64,000 nucleotides of DNA from Pseudoflavonifractor_A sp022772585 (GCF_052065415.1 NZ_JBQHUB010000013.1:7705-71704); one strand, 5' to 3'; shown: positions 9,497 through 17,761, numbered from the stretch's first letter. Numbers and translations are program-made. Notes: generated by a model from the sequence alone, not told the origin.

Positions 9497-10137
9497 GCGG
9501 GGAGAAGCGGTCCCTCCGGGTGGGAATGATGCTGCTGGGCATCTTTCTCATGGGTACCGGAGTGGCATGCATGGTCAAGTCCCGTACCGGCACATCGGCC
9601 ATTACCAGTCTGCCCACCATCCTGAATGTGATCGTGCCCCGGATCTCCCTGGGGACCTTTACATTCCTGTTCAACATGCTCTTTTTCCTGGGACAGTTTC
9701 TGGTGGAGCCGGGCACCTTCCGCCCATCGAAGCTGCTGCAGATCGTGCCCACCTTTTTCTTCGGGCTGGCGGTGGACGTGAACATGTGGCTGCTGGGCTG
9801 GTGGGTGCCGCCAAACTACGCCTTTCAGCTGGCCACCCTGCTGTGCGGCGTGGTCATCTTCGGCCTGAGCCTGGCTATGATGATCTCGGCCAATGTGATC
9901 CTCATGCCCATCGACTCTTTCATGTCGGCGGTGTGCCGCAGGTTCCATATGGAGTTTGGCAACGTCAAGACAGGGCTGGACGTATCCATGGTGATCCTGT
10001 CCACAGTCGTCTCCCTGCTGGCGCTCCACCGTCTGGTGGGCGTGCGGGAGGGCACGGTGGTGGCCGCCGTCTGCGTGGGCCAGTGCTGCCGCCTGTGGCG
10101 CCGGTTCACCGACCGGCTGGTGGGGACTGAACAGTAG
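9493..10137 (+). CDS. YczE/YitT-like multi-pass membrane protein
   Basis: About 214 residues from a GTG at 9493, overlapping the pgsA stop in the sequence GTGA; TTGGAG at 9481-9486 is the likely ribosome binding site. An upstream TTG at 9481 is less likely since it would consume that site. About five transmembrane segments; early signature GIFLMGTGVACMVKSRTGTSAITSLP resembles the YczE/YyaS family, whose transport or sensory role is unknown. Translational coupling to pgsA is implied by the overlap. A terminator follows at 10145. Confidence 0.75.
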   Translation: MSGEKRSLRVGMMLLGIFLMGTGVACMVKSRTGTSAITSLPTILNVIVPRISLGTFTFLFNMLFFLGQFLVEPGTFRPSKLLQIVPTFFFGLAVDVNMWLLGWWVPPNYAFQLATLLCGVVIFGLSLAMMISANVILMPIDSFMSAVCRRFHMEFGNVKTGLDVSMVILSTVVSLLALHRLVGVREGTVVAAVCVGQCCRLWRRFTDRLVGTEQ

Positions 10138-10144
10138 TCTGAGG

Positions 10145-10172
10145 AGAGGGCCGCAAAAGCGGTCCTCTTTTT
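10145..10172 (+). terminator. Intrinsic terminator after the rimO-pgsA-yczE run
   Basis: AGAGGGCCGC, loop AAAA, GCGGTCCTCT, then TTTTT; ten-pair stem with one G-U. Confidence 0.8.
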
Positions 10173-10208
10173 GCGTGCCTGTATCGGAGCGAGAAGGATG
10201 CCACGCCC

Positions 10209-10237
10209 TTGACACCCGGGACGTGCTATGCTAATAT
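10209..10237 (+). promoter_or_regulatory. Promoter of the cysE-cysS operon
   Basis: TTGACA (10209-10214), 17-base spacer, TAATAT (10232-10237) preceded by an extended -10 TGC. It stands just ahead of the T-box leader. Confidence 0.75.
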
Positions 10238-10240
10238 AAT

Positions 10241-10493
10241 GTATCAAAGAACAGCGCGAGGAACGGAAAGAGTAGCATCTCACCCGGCGGACAGAGAGGG
10301 CGCGTCAACGGCTGAAAGCGCGCCACTGGCGGAGGATGTGAAGTGCGTCCGGGAGCGCGGGACGTAATGGTCCCCGGTTGGCCGCCGTTAGCGGGCCGGG
10401 CTGGTTGCTGGACCGGCCATGAGTGAATACAAGAGTGGAACCGCGACTGTGAAGCCGCCTCTTGTGCCCGAGCGGGCATAGGGGGCGTTTTTT
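10241..10493 (+). promoter_or_regulatory. T-box leader, probably cysteine-specific
   Basis: A T-box senses uncharged tRNA and switches between terminator and antiterminator. The invariant T-box core AAGAGTGGAACCGCG ends at 10445. It is followed by a competing terminator (about 10454-10493, ending in six T). A Stem I-like region begins near 10255 and offers TGC at 10344-10346, a Cys codon, in GTGAAGTGCGTCC as the likely specifier. The downstream genes cysE and cysS, cysteine synthesis and charging, agree with a Cys specifier. The motif is seen; the specifier placement is inferred. Confidence 0.88.
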
Positions 10494-10533
10494 GTCGGCT
10501 GTTTTCGGCCGAGACCGCAAAAGGAGGCGCTCT

Positions 10534-11229
10534 ATGACACGTTTAGGCGAGACTCTGGCTGCCTACCAGGCCCGCGACCCGGCGGCCCGGAGCAAGCTGG
10601 AGGTCTTTCTGCTCTATCCCGGCGTACACGCCACCATCTACTACCGCATTGCCCATTTTCTCCATGTTCACGGCCTTAAGTTCCTGGCCCGGCTCATCTC
10701 CCAGTGGGGCCGTCTGTGTACCGGCATTGAGATCCACCCCGGTGCCAAAATCGGCCGCCGCCTGGTCATCGACCACGGCATGGGCATCGTCATCGGCGAG
10801 ACCGCCGAGATCGGGGATGACTGCCTGCTCTACCACGGCGTCACCCTGGGGGGCACCGGCAAGGACCAGGGCAAGCGCCACCCCACCATCGGAAACAATG
10901 TGATGGTGTCCAGCGGCGCCAAGGTGCTGGGCCCCTTCAAGGTGGGGGACAATTCCCGCATCGCCGCCAACGCGGTGGTGCTTACCGAGATCCCGCCCAA
11001 CGCCACTGCTGTGGGTGTCCCCGCCCGGGTGGTGCGCATCGCCGGGGAGAAGGTGGACTACGCCGGCAGCGTGGACCAGATCCACGTCACCGACCCGGTA
11101 CAGAAGGAGCTGCAGGCCCTCAGCTCCCGGCTGGAATTTGTGGAGCGGCTGCTGGATGAACAGAGCCGCACCCATGGGCCGGATAGCGAAAAAGACCATT
11201 CCAACACAAGAGAGGAAGTAACCATATGA
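10534..11229 (+). CDS. cysE: Serine O-acetyltransferase
   Basis: CysE converts L-serine and acetyl-CoA to O-acetylserine, the carbon skeleton for cysteine. The ATG at 10534 follows AAGGAGGCGCTCT and gives 231 residues. The C-terminal half is a left-handed beta-helix of hexapeptide repeats with the family signature DHGMGIVIGETAEIGDD and GGTGKDQGKRHPTIG. The gene sits directly behind the T-box terminator, so its expression should rise when tRNA-Cys is uncharged. Its last four bases overlap cysS (ATGA), implying coupling. Pairing cysE with cysS behind one T-box is common in Firmicutes. Confidence 0.95.
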   Translation: MTRLGETLAAYQARDPAARSKLEVFLLYPGVHATIYYRIAHFLHVHGLKFLARLISQWGRLCTGIEIHPGAKIGRRLVIDHGMGIVIGETAEIGDDCLLYHGVTLGGTGKDQGKRHPTIGNNVMVSSGAKVLGPFKVGDNSRIAANAVVLTEIPPNATAVGVPARVVRIAGEKVDYAGSVDQIHVTDPVQKELQALSSRLEFVERLLDEQSRTHGPDSEKDHSNTREEVTI

Positions 11230-12677
11230 AGCTTTACAATTCCCTGACCCGCACCAAGGACGAGTTCAAGACCCATACCCCCGGCCGGGTGGAGATGTAC
11301 ACCTGCGGCCCCACAGTGTACCACTTCGCCCACATCGGCAACCTGCGCAGCTATATCATGGAGGATGTGCTGGAGAAATTCCTGCGCTACGAGGGGTACG
11401 ACGTGAACCGGGTGATGAACATCACCGACGTGGGCCACCTGGCCAGCGACGCGGACACCGGCGAGGACAAGATGCTCAAGGGCGCCAAGCGGGAGCACAA
11501 GACGGTCATGGAGATCGCCAAATTCTACACCGACGCCTTCTTTGAGGACTGCCGCAAGCTGAACATCAAGCGGCCCGACGTGGTGGAGCCCGCCACCAAC
11601 TGCATCGACGAGTATATCAAGATCGTCTCCGGCCTGCTGGACAAGGGCTACGCCTACCTGGCCGGCGGCAACGTGTATTTCGACACCTCCAGGCTGGGCA
11701 AGTATTACGTGTTCAACGACCACGACGAGGAGGACCTGGCCGTGGGCGTGCGGGACAGCGTGGAAGAGGACCAGAACAAGCGCAGCAAGGCCGATTTTGT
11801 GCTCTGGTTCACCAAGTCCAAGTTTGAGGACCAGGCCCTGAAGTGGGACTCCCCCTGGGGCGTGGGTTATCCCGGCTGGCACATCGAGTGCTCCGGCATC
11901 TCCATGAAGTACAATGGCGAGTATCTGGACCTGCACTGCGGCGGCATCGACAACGCCTTCCCCCACCACACCAACGAGATCGCCCAGTCCGAGTCCTACC
12001 TGGGCCACCCCTGGTGCCCCCAGTGGTTCCATGTCCATCACCTGAACACCACCAGCGGCAAGATGTCCAAGTCCAAGGGGGAGTTCCTCACCGTCTCTCT
12101 GCTGGAGGAGAAGGGCTATGACCCCCTGGTCTACCGCTTCTTCTGCCTCCAGTCCCACTACCGCAAGGGTCTGGTGTTCTCCTGGGAGAACCTGGACAAC
12201 GCCGCCACCGCCTACCAGAAGCTCATCAGGAAGATCGCCGCCCTGACCGGCGCCGACGGCCAGGTGGATGAGGCAGTGGCCAGGGAGTACAGGGAGAAGT
12301 TCATCCAGCAGGTGGGCAACGACCTGAACACCTCCATGGGCATCACCGCCCTGTACGACGTGCTCAAGGCCAAGACCAACGATGTGACCAAGCGGGCCAT
12401 TCTGGCCAGCTTTGACCAGGTGCTCTCCCTGTCCCTGCTGGAGAAGGCCGCCGCCCTCCGGGAGAAGGAGGCCGCCCAGGCCAAGACGGCCCAGGCCGGG
12501 GGGGACTATGTCATCCAGGGCGAGGGCGACCCGGCCATCGACGCGCTGGTGATGCAGCGCTACGAGGCCAAGAAGGCCAAGAATTTCGCCGAGGCCGACC
12601 GCATCCGCGACGAGCTCAAGGCCCAGGGCGTGGAGATCACCGACGTCAAGGGCGGCGCAGTCTGGAAGCGGGCGTGA
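11226..12677 (+). CDS. cysS: Cysteinyl-tRNA synthetase
   Basis: Class I aminoacyl-tRNA synthetase charging tRNA-Cys. 483 residues, normal length. Zinc-binding and HIGH-type motifs are in CGPTVYHFAHIGNLRSY near the N terminus. Zinc and substrate residues recur in HIECSG and HHTNE. The KMSKS loop is KMSKSKGEF. The C-terminal region ends with AEADRIRDELKAQGVE, typical of the family. It overlaps cysE by four bases, with GAGAGGAAG as ribosome binding site, so both are controlled by the upstream T-box. Confidence 0.97.
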   Translation: MKLYNSLTRTKDEFKTHTPGRVEMYTCGPTVYHFAHIGNLRSYIMEDVLEKFLRYEGYDVNRVMNITDVGHLASDADTGEDKMLKGAKREHKTVMEIAKFYTDAFFEDCRKLNIKRPDVVEPATNCIDEYIKIVSGLLDKGYAYLAGGNVYFDTSRLGKYYVFNDHDEEDLAVGVRDSVEEDQNKRSKADFVLWFTKSKFEDQALKWDSPWGVGYPGWHIECSGISMKYNGEYLDLHCGGIDNAFPHHTNEIAQSESYLGHPWCPQWFHVHHLNTTSGKMSKSKGEFLTVSLLEEKGYDPLVYRFFCLQSHYRKGLVFSWENLDNAATAYQKLIRKIAALTGADGQVDEAVAREYREKFIQQVGNDLNTSMGITALYDVLKAKTNDVTKRAILASFDQVLSLSLLEKAAALREKEAAQAKTAQAGGDYVIQGEGDPAIDALVMQRYEAKKAKNFAEADRIRDELKAQGVEITDVKGGAVWKRA

Positions 12678-12681
12678 GCCG

Positions 12682-13299
12682 GTGAAGCGGATCTACGTGC
12701 ATGGTTTGGGGCAGACCCCTGCCAGCTGGGAAAAAACGCTCCTGTATCTGAACGACGGGGAGGAGAACGTCTGCCTCGATCTGGCCGGGATGCTCCGGGG
12801 GAAAGAGGCAAATTACCAGAACCTCTATCAGGCGTTCTGCGCTCTCTGCGATGAGACCGGCAGTCCCGTGGACCTGTGCGGTCTGTCCCTTGGCGGTGTG
12901 CTGTCGCTGAACTATGCCGCCGATCATCCGGAGAATGTCCGCTCGTTGGTGCTGATCGCCCCGCAGTACCGGATACCGAAGAAGCTGCTGCGGGTCCAGA
13001 ATACGCTGTTTCGTTTTATGCCCGGATCCATGTTTCGGCAGACGGGCTTTGGGAAGAGAGAATTGATTCAACTGTGCGGGAGCATGGCGGAGCTGGACTT
13101 CAGCGCGTCGCTCCACAAAATCACCTGTCCGGTGCTGGTGGTCTGCGGCCAGCGGGACCGGGCGAACGGAACGGCCGCCGGAAAGCTGGCCGGTATGCTC
13201 TCCCATGCCGAACTGAGGATCGTGGGCGGCGCGGGCCATGAGGTGAACGTGGACGCACCGGAGCAGCTGGCGGCGCTCCTCGCTGAGTTTTACGGATGA
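12682..13299 (+). CDS. Alpha/beta hydrolase
   Basis: 205 residues from a GTG, four bases after the cysS stop. The fold is recognised from the oxyanion strand YVHGLGQTPASW, the nucleophile elbow GLSLGG (Ser69), an acid candidate in VCGQRDRAN (about Asp156) and the catalytic His in GAGHEVNVD. The substrate is unknown; small esterases of this kind are hard to assign. It probably reads through from cysS, since no terminator or promoter is visible between them. A strong bidirectional terminator closes the unit at 13306. Confidence 0.8.
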   Translation: MKRIYVHGLGQTPASWEKTLLYLNDGEENVCLDLAGMLRGKEANYQNLYQAFCALCDETGSPVDLCGLSLGGVLSLNYAADHPENVRSLVLIAPQYRIPKKLLRVQNTLFRFMPGSMFRQTGFGKRELIQLCGSMAELDFSASLHKITCPVLVVCGQRDRANGTAAGKLAGMLSHAELRIVGGAGHEVNVDAPEQLAALLAEFYG

Positions 13300-13305
13300 A
13301 ACAAA

Positions 13306-13343
13306 AAACAGGCACGGTATGGGATTCCATACCGTGCCTGTTT
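13306..13343. terminator. Bidirectional terminator between convergent genes
   Basis: A perfect 17-pair inverted repeat with loop GATT (AAACAGGCACGGTATGG and its complement). A-run before and T-run after serve both directions. Confidence 0.9.
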
Positions 13344-13356
13344 GCTGCTGGGACGA

Positions 13357-13995
13357 TTATTTGACGGTGACGCTGTATCCGCTGGCGCCGGGCAGAGCGG
13401 CGATGAGCTGCCGCACAGCGGCGGCGGCCCGCTCATCGGCGGCGGTGAGCAGGCCGTTTTCAATGGCCTTGGCCTCCACGCTGTCCTTCTGGTCGGCGGT
13501 GAAGGCGGTGTAGTCGCTGATCTGGATGGGGTTGAAAATGTTCCGGGTCTCGTCAAAGATCTCCAGGCTGTCCTCGTCGATCTCGTGGGAGAGAATGGCG
13601 GCCCGGGGCAGGGTGACGGTGATGTGATCCCCGGAGACCTTGCACTCCACGCCGGACAGGTCGATGCCCGCCTTGATGACCCCGTCGTAGGCCACAATGA
13701 AGCGCTTGGTGGTGAAGGGGACCTTCCAGCCGTAGAAGTCCACCTGGTTCTCAAACTTTCCCATATTGGTGTAGTGATATTCCACCGTGGCCAGCTCCTG
13801 AATGGTGGAGAGCTGCTGACCCAGAAGCTCGCTGGTAATGACGGGGGCGGGGGCCTCCCGCTGCAGGAGAAGGCCGCCCAGCAGGAAGGAGAGGGCCAGG
13901 GCGGCCAGCAGGAAGAGCAAAAGAATGACCTTGGTCTTGAACCGCATCCCCCGGCGGGCCGGACGCTCCTCCTGTGCACGGTTGAAAAATGGCAT
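13357..13995 (-). CDS. DUF4230 domain-containing membrane-anchored protein
   Basis: 212 residues. A basic N terminus is followed by one transmembrane helix (about residues 22-45, ILLLFLLAALALSFLLGG), so the rest is probably outside the membrane. ELATVEYHYTNMGKFEN and the later beta-rich stretch match the DUF4230 family, of unknown function. AAAGGATG lies upstream of the ATG. It is a single-gene unit; no neighbours suggest a role. Confidence 0.78.
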   Translation of the reverse strand: MPFFNRAQEERPARRGMRFKTKVILLLFLLAALALSFLLGGLLLQREAPAPVITSELLGQQLSTIQELATVEYHYTNMGKFENQVDFYGWKVPFTTKRFIVAYDGVIKAGIDLSGVECKVSGDHITVTLPRAAILSHEIDEDSLEIFDETRNIFNPIQISDYTAFTADQKDSVEAKAIENGLLTAADERAAAAVRQLIAALPGASGYSVTVK

Positions 13996-14137
13996 ATGGT
14001 TTCATCCTTTCTGCCGCAGAGCGGTTGATTCGGCAGACATCATGATAGCGAAGTTTGGGGAAAAACGCAAGGAGAATGGGCAAATTGAAACCATATGTAA
14101 TATCTTGTAATACTTTTGGCACCGCTGCCTACTCCGG

Positions 14138-14169
14138 AAAAAACGGGAGGCGGCTGATGCCGCCTCCCG
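14138..14169 (-). terminator. Terminator of the arsR-HMA-ATPase operon
   Basis: An 11-pair perfect stem (CGGGAGGCGGC, loop TGAT); reading on the minus strand it is followed by six T. Confidence 0.9.
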
Positions 14170-14181
14170 TGATCCGCAGCC

Positions 14182-16035
14182 CTAATCCGAAGAACCGCCG
14201 CGGAGGGTGCGCATGGAATTGAGGATGGCGATGACCGACACGCCCACATCGGCGAACACGGCCTCCCACATGCTGGCTTTGCCTATGGCTCCCAGGAAGA
14301 GCACCAGGAACTTGACCCCCAGGGCAAACGTGATGTTCTGCCGGACGATGGTCAGGGTCCTGCGGGCGATGCGGATGGCCACCGCGATCTTGGAGGGCTT
14401 GTCGTCCATGAGAACCACGTCGGCGGCCTCGATGGCGGCGTCGGAGCCCAGGGCACCCATGGCGATGCCGATGTCGGCCCGGGAGAGGACGGGAGCATCG
14501 TTGATGCCGTCTCCCACGAAAGCCAGCGCGCCGCCGGAGGAACGGCGGTCCAGCAGCTCCTCCACCCGGGCCACCTTGTCGGCGGGGAGGAGCTGGGCGT
14601 GGACCTCATCCAGGCCCAGCTCGGCGGCCACCGCCTCGCCCACGGCCCGGGCATCGCCGGTGAGCATGACGGTGCGGCGGACGCCGGCTTGCCGCAGATC
14701 GGCGATGGCCTGGGCGGCGTCGGGCTTGACTTCGTCGGAGATGACCAGGTGGCCCATATATTCCCCGTCCACCGCCACATGGACGGTGGTGCCCGTCTTG
14801 TGGCAGGGATGCCAGGAGACACCGGCCTCCTCCATCAGCTTGTCGTTGCCTGCCCACACCGTGCGGCCGTCCACCAGGGCCCGGACGCCCCGGCCGGAGA
14901 GCTCCTCCACGCCGGCGACCCGGGCAGAGTCAATCTCTTTGCCCCAGGCGTCTTTGATGGAGCGGGAAATGGGATGGTCCGACCAGCACTCGGCCAGAGC
15001 GGCCAGTTCCAGCAGGGTAGATTCGTCACAGCGGTCAGGGTGAATGGCGGTGACGTTGAATACGCCCCGGGTCAGGGTGCCGGTCTTGTCAAAGACGACC
15101 ACTTCGGTACGGGCCAGTACCTCCAGATAGTTGCCGCCCTTGACCAGCACGCCGGCCCTGGAGGCGCCGCCGATGCCGCCGAAGAAGGCCAGGGGTACCG
15201 AGATGACCAGGGCGCAGGGACAGGAGATGACCAGGAAAGAGCAGGCCCGGCTGAGCCAGTCGCTCCATACGCCGTGGAAGAAGAGGGGCGGGATCAGGGC
15301 CAGCAGAGCGGCGGCAATGACCACCGCGGGGGTATAATACCGGGCGAATTTGGTGATGAAGGCCTCAGCCTTGGCTTTGCGGCTGGAGGCGTTCTCTACC
15401 AGCTCCAGGATACGGGAGACGGTGGACTCCTCAAAGGCTTTGGTGACCTGGACCCGCAGCACGCCGCTGAGGTTGATGCAGCCGCTGACCACATCGCCGC
15501 CGGGAGAGACCTCCCGGGGCAGGGATTCGCCGGTGAGGGCGGCGGTGTTCAGGGTGGAGGAGCCCTCCAGCACCACACCGTCCAGGGGGACACGCTCCCC
15601 GGGCTTCACTACGATCACGTCACCCACCGCCACATCCTCCGGGTCCACCTCCTCCAGAGCGCCGTCCCGTTCCAGGTTGGCGTAGTCGGGGCGGATGTCC
15701 ATGAGGGAGGAGATGGACCTGCGGGACTTGCCCACAGCGAAGGATTGGAAGAGCTCTCCCACCTGGTAGAAGAGCATGACGAATACGGCTTCCGGGTACT
15801 CACCGATGACCAGCGCGCCCACGGTGGCCAGGGCCATCAGGAAGTTCTCATCAAATACCTGGCCATGGGCGATATTGCGCCCGGCTTTCCAGAGAATATC
15901 CCATCCGATGAGAAGATAAGGGATGAGAAAGGCGGCCAGCCGGACCGGGCCGGAGAGGGGGAGCAGGGAAACGAGGATCAGCAGCGCGCCGCTGGCCAGA
16001 ATGCGCAGGAGCATCTTTTTTTGTTTTTTATCCAT
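14182..16035 (-). CDS. Heavy-metal translocating P-type ATPase (Zn/Cd/Pb type)
   Basis: P1B-type ATPase exporting soft metal ions across the cytoplasmic membrane. 617 residues. TGESLP (actuator), the metal-binding CPC in ISCPCALVIS, the phosphorylation motif DKTGTLT, the HP motif in SDHPISRSI and the hinge GDGINDAPVL are all present. CPC favours Zn/Cd/Pb over cobalt-type SPC transporters. It lacks the usual N-terminal HMA domain, which is encoded separately 75 bases upstream. AGGAGG precedes the ATG. Third gene of a metal-regulated operon headed by an ArsR repressor. Confidence 0.92.
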   Translation of the reverse strand: MDKKQKKMLLRILASGALLILVSLLPLSGPVRLAAFLIPYLLIGWDILWKAGRNIAHGQVFDENFLMALATVGALVIGEYPEAVFVMLFYQVGELFQSFAVGKSRRSISSLMDIRPDYANLERDGALEEVDPEDVAVGDVIVVKPGERVPLDGVVLEGSSTLNTAALTGESLPREVSPGGDVVSGCINLSGVLRVQVTKAFEESTVSRILELVENASSRKAKAEAFITKFARYYTPAVVIAAALLALIPPLFFHGVWSDWLSRACSFLVISCPCALVISVPLAFFGGIGGASRAGVLVKGGNYLEVLARTEVVVFDKTGTLTRGVFNVTAIHPDRCDESTLLELAALAECWSDHPISRSIKDAWGKEIDSARVAGVEELSGRGVRALVDGRTVWAGNDKLMEEAGVSWHPCHKTGTTVHVAVDGEYMGHLVISDEVKPDAAQAIADLRQAGVRRTVMLTGDARAVGEAVAAELGLDEVHAQLLPADKVARVEELLDRRSSGGALAFVGDGINDAPVLSRADIGIAMGALGSDAAIEAADVVLMDDKPSKIAVAIRIARRTLTIVRQNITFALGVKFLVLFLGAIGKASMWEAVFADVGVSVIAILNSMRTLRGGSSD

Positions 16036-16109
16036 AGTGGGCCTCCTGTCGGGAAAATGGTCTGCCTCGGGAAGAGAAGGGGGAACGGCAGACCTCCGTT
16101 ACCCGGGAC

Positions 16110-16328
16110 TCAGAATTGGATCATACAGTCCGGTTCGATCTTTTTGCAGATGCCGGCCGCCTGCCGGAGGATCTCGTCAAAACGGGCGTCGTCGGCGTCC
16201 AGGGTCAGACGCTGGGTCATAAAGCTGACAGTCGCGTCGTTCACGCCGGGCAGGGCCTTGATGGCGGCCTCCATTTTGGCGGCGCAGTTGGCGCAGTCCA
16301 GGTCGATGAGTTTGAAGCGCTTTTTCAT
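16110..16328 (-). CDS. Stand-alone HMA-domain metal-binding protein
   Basis: 72 residues, the size of one heavy-metal-associated domain. The N-terminal strand MKKRFKLIDLDCANCAAKM holds the metal-binding CxxC (Cys-Ala-Asn-Cys) in the expected loop. It resembles the N-terminal domain that most Cd/Zn ATPases carry fused, but here it is a separate gene between the repressor and the ATPase. A role as chaperone or regulatory domain acting in trans on the ATPase is inferred from order and size. Confidence 0.88.
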   Translation of the reverse strand: MKKRFKLIDLDCANCAAKMEAAIKALPGVNDATVSFMTQRLTLDADDARFDEILRQAAGICKKIEPDCMIQF

Positions 16329-16370
16329 ATCATGTCATCCTTTCCTATTATGTGCAGAATGATGCGGGAC

Positions 16371-16739
16371 TTACTCGGCCACGTGCTCCATACCCTGGTC
16401 CAGGATGGTGCGGACGTGGGAATCCGCCAGGGAGTAGAAGACCGTTTTGCCCTCCCGGCGGTACTTGACCAGCTTGCTCTGCTTGAGGGCACGGAGCTGG
16501 TGGGAGATGGCGGACTGGGTCATACCCAGCAGGTTGGCGATATCGCACACGCACATTTCCGATTCAAAAAGTACATAAAGAATTTTGATGCGGGTGGAGT
16601 CGCCGAAGATCTTGAACAGCTCGGCCAGGTCATAGAGGATCTCTTCGTCAGGCATGTTCTCATTGACCTGGGCGACGATGTCCTCATGGACGTGGATGTA
16701 CTCGCAGTTCTCCACTTCGTTAAGTTCAGACGGAGTCAT
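16371..16739 (-). CDS. ArsR/SmtB-family metal-responsive repressor
   Basis: 122 residues from the ATG at 16739, fixed by AGAAAGGAG close upstream (an ATG at 16760 would place the site inside the gene). The winged helix reads LFKIFGDSTRIKILYVLFESEMCVCDIANLLGMTQSAISHQLRALKQ. The metal-site motif is ESEMCVCD (CVC), as in CadC/SmtB sensors, with acidic/His residues near the C terminus (DSHVRTILDQGMEH) that could form the alpha-5 site. It probably represses its own operon through the palindrome at 16756-16781 and lets go on Cd/Zn/Pb binding. Inducer identity is inferred. Confidence 0.93.
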   Translation of the reverse strand: MTPSELNEVENCEYIHVHEDIVAQVNENMPDEEILYDLAELFKIFGDSTRIKILYVLFESEMCVCDIANLLGMTQSAISHQLRALKQSKLVKYRREGKTVFYSLADSHVRTILDQGMEHVAE

Positions 16740-16755
16740 GGCGGATCTCCTTTCT

Positions 16756-16781
16756 AACATATGAGCTATTGTTCATATGTT
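16756..16781 (-). promoter_or_regulatory. ArsR-family operator
   Basis: AACATATGA, eight bases, TCATATGTT: a perfect 9-base inverted repeat just downstream of the -10 box of the operon, resembling ArsR/SmtB operators with an ATATGAACA-type core. Binding here would block initiation. Confidence 0.8.
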
Positions 16782-16782
16782 T

Positions 16783-16810
16783 ATTATACAGATAAAAATA
16801 GATCTGTCAA
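16783..16810 (-). promoter_or_regulatory. Promoter of the metal-resistance operon
   Basis: On the minus strand: TTGACA (16810-16805), 16-base spacer, TATAAT (16788-16783), immediately ahead of the palindromic operator. Confidence 0.82.
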
Positions 16811-16828
16811 TAGGCAAGGAGAAATTAT

Positions 16829-16857
16829 TTGCGCATCAGGCGGCGCTGTGGTACGAT
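16829..16857 (+). promoter_or_regulatory. Possible promoter of the Nim-like gene
   Basis: TTGCGC (16829-16834), 17-base spacer, TACGAT (16852-16857). A weak match, in the right place ahead of AAAGGAGGAGAGG. Confidence 0.4.
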
Positions 16858-16880
16858 AGCAAAAAAGGAGGAGAGGCCCC

Positions 16881-17351
16881 ATGCGGAGGAAAGACCGGGA
16901 AATGGACCGGGCATTTGCCCTGGAGGTGCTGGACAAGGCCGAGTGGATGACGCTGGCCATGACAGGGGAGGACGGCACGCCCTACTGCGTCCCCGTCAAT
17001 GCGGTGCGGGAGGGGGACTGGCTCTATCTGCACAGCGCGCCGGAGGGAGAAAAGGCGGAAGATCTTCGCCGCCGGCCCAGGGTGTGCCTGTCGGCGGTGG
17101 GGGATACCTGCGTGATCCCGGAGCAGTATACCACCGCGTTTGAGAGCGCTGTGGTCCGTGGAGAAGCGGGGGAGCTGATTGACCCGGAGAAAAAGCGGCG
17201 GGCCCTGCATCTTATCTGCCAAAAATATTGTCCCGGCCAGGAGGCGGACTTTGATCGGACCATCGACAGGAGCATTGCCCGTACCGCTGTTTTCAGGATC
17301 CATATCGACGAGATCGCTGGCAAGTGCAAAAAGCAGCCTGGCCAGGGCTGA
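16881..17351 (+). CDS. Pyridoxamine 5'-phosphate oxidase-like flavoprotein (Nim family)
   Basis: 156 residues with the Nim-type opening MRRKDREM followed by the split beta-barrel flavin-binding fold (WMTLAMTGEDGTPYCVPVNA, WLYLHSAPEGEKAEDLRRRP). Members bind FMN or related cofactors; some have been linked to nitroimidazole reduction, but most chromosomal homologues have no proven substrate. AAGGAGGAGAGG precedes the ATG. It is divergent from the metal-resistance operon, separated by 141 bases holding both promoters; no functional tie is evident. Confidence 0.8.
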   Translation: MRRKDREMDRAFALEVLDKAEWMTLAMTGEDGTPYCVPVNAVREGDWLYLHSAPEGEKAEDLRRRPRVCLSAVGDTCVIPEQYTTAFESAVVRGEAGELIDPEKKRRALHLICQKYCPGQEADFDRTIDRSIARTAVFRIHIDEIAGKCKKQPGQG

Positions 17352-17439
17352 GAGCAGCGAAGGCCGCGTCCGGGAACGAACAGGAGTCTTCCGGGACGCG
17401 GCCAGCCTGTGCGAAAAAATGAAGAAACAAAAAATAGGG

Positions 17440-17468
17440 TTGACAAATGAGGAATAAGTCACTATAAT
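17440..17468 (+). promoter_or_regulatory. Promoter of tRNA-Ala
   Basis: TTGACA (17440-17445), 17-base spacer, TATAAT (17463-17468); both hexamers are perfect. The tRNA begins 31 bases downstream. Confidence 0.88.
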
Positions 17469-17498
17469 ATCATTTGTTCGGTATTGAGCGCAATATAT

Positions 17499-17574
<76 letters not shown>

Positions 17575-17582
17575 CGAAAAGA

Positions 17583-17605
17583 GACAGCCTGACGGCTGTC
17601 TTTTT
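17583..17605 (+). terminator. Terminator of tRNA-Ala
   Basis: GACAGCC, loop TGAC, GGCTGTC, then five T, nine bases after the tRNA. Confidence 0.85.
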
Positions 17606-17650
17606 CATTTCCACCAGGTTTTAAGAGAGCACTTTCAGGCAAACAAACAA

Positions 17651-17674
17651 CAGCGGTTCGATCCCGCGTATCTC
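17651..17674 (+). repeat. Partial copy of the tRNA-Ala 3' end
   Basis: 23 of 24 bases match tRNA-Ala positions 17546-17569 (T arm plus part of the acceptor 3' strand). The CCA and all of the 5' half are absent, so this is not a functional tRNA. A second terminator follows seven bases later. It is either the remnant of a lost neighbouring tRNA gene or an attachment-site scar. Confidence 0.85.
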
Positions 17675-17680
17675 AGTTTA

Positions 17681-17716
17681 AAAGCCATGAACTCTTACGA
17701 GTTCATGGCTTTTTCT
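17681..17716. terminator. Intrinsic terminator after the tRNA remnant
   Basis: A perfect 14-pair stem AAAGCCATGAACTC, loop TTAC, followed by TTTTTC; usable in either direction. Confidence 0.82.
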
Positions 17717-17723
17717 GCATATA

Positions 17724-17757
17724 AAAAGTGGGCGGATACCCGGTATCCGCCCACTTG
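17724..17757 (-). terminator. Terminator of the DUF3048 gene
   Basis: AAGTGGGCGGATACC and its complement meet at a tiny loop; on the minus strand a T-rich tail follows. It starts five bases past the stop codon. Confidence 0.85.
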
Positions 17758-17761
17758 GTTT

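Noticed and set aside
14599..16362. 587-codon plus-strand frame opposite the P-type ATPase
   Set aside because: Antisense shadow; the ATPase has all catalytic motifs.
17651..17674. Second functional tRNA gene
   Set aside because: Only the T arm and part of the acceptor strand are present; no anticodon or D arm precedes it.
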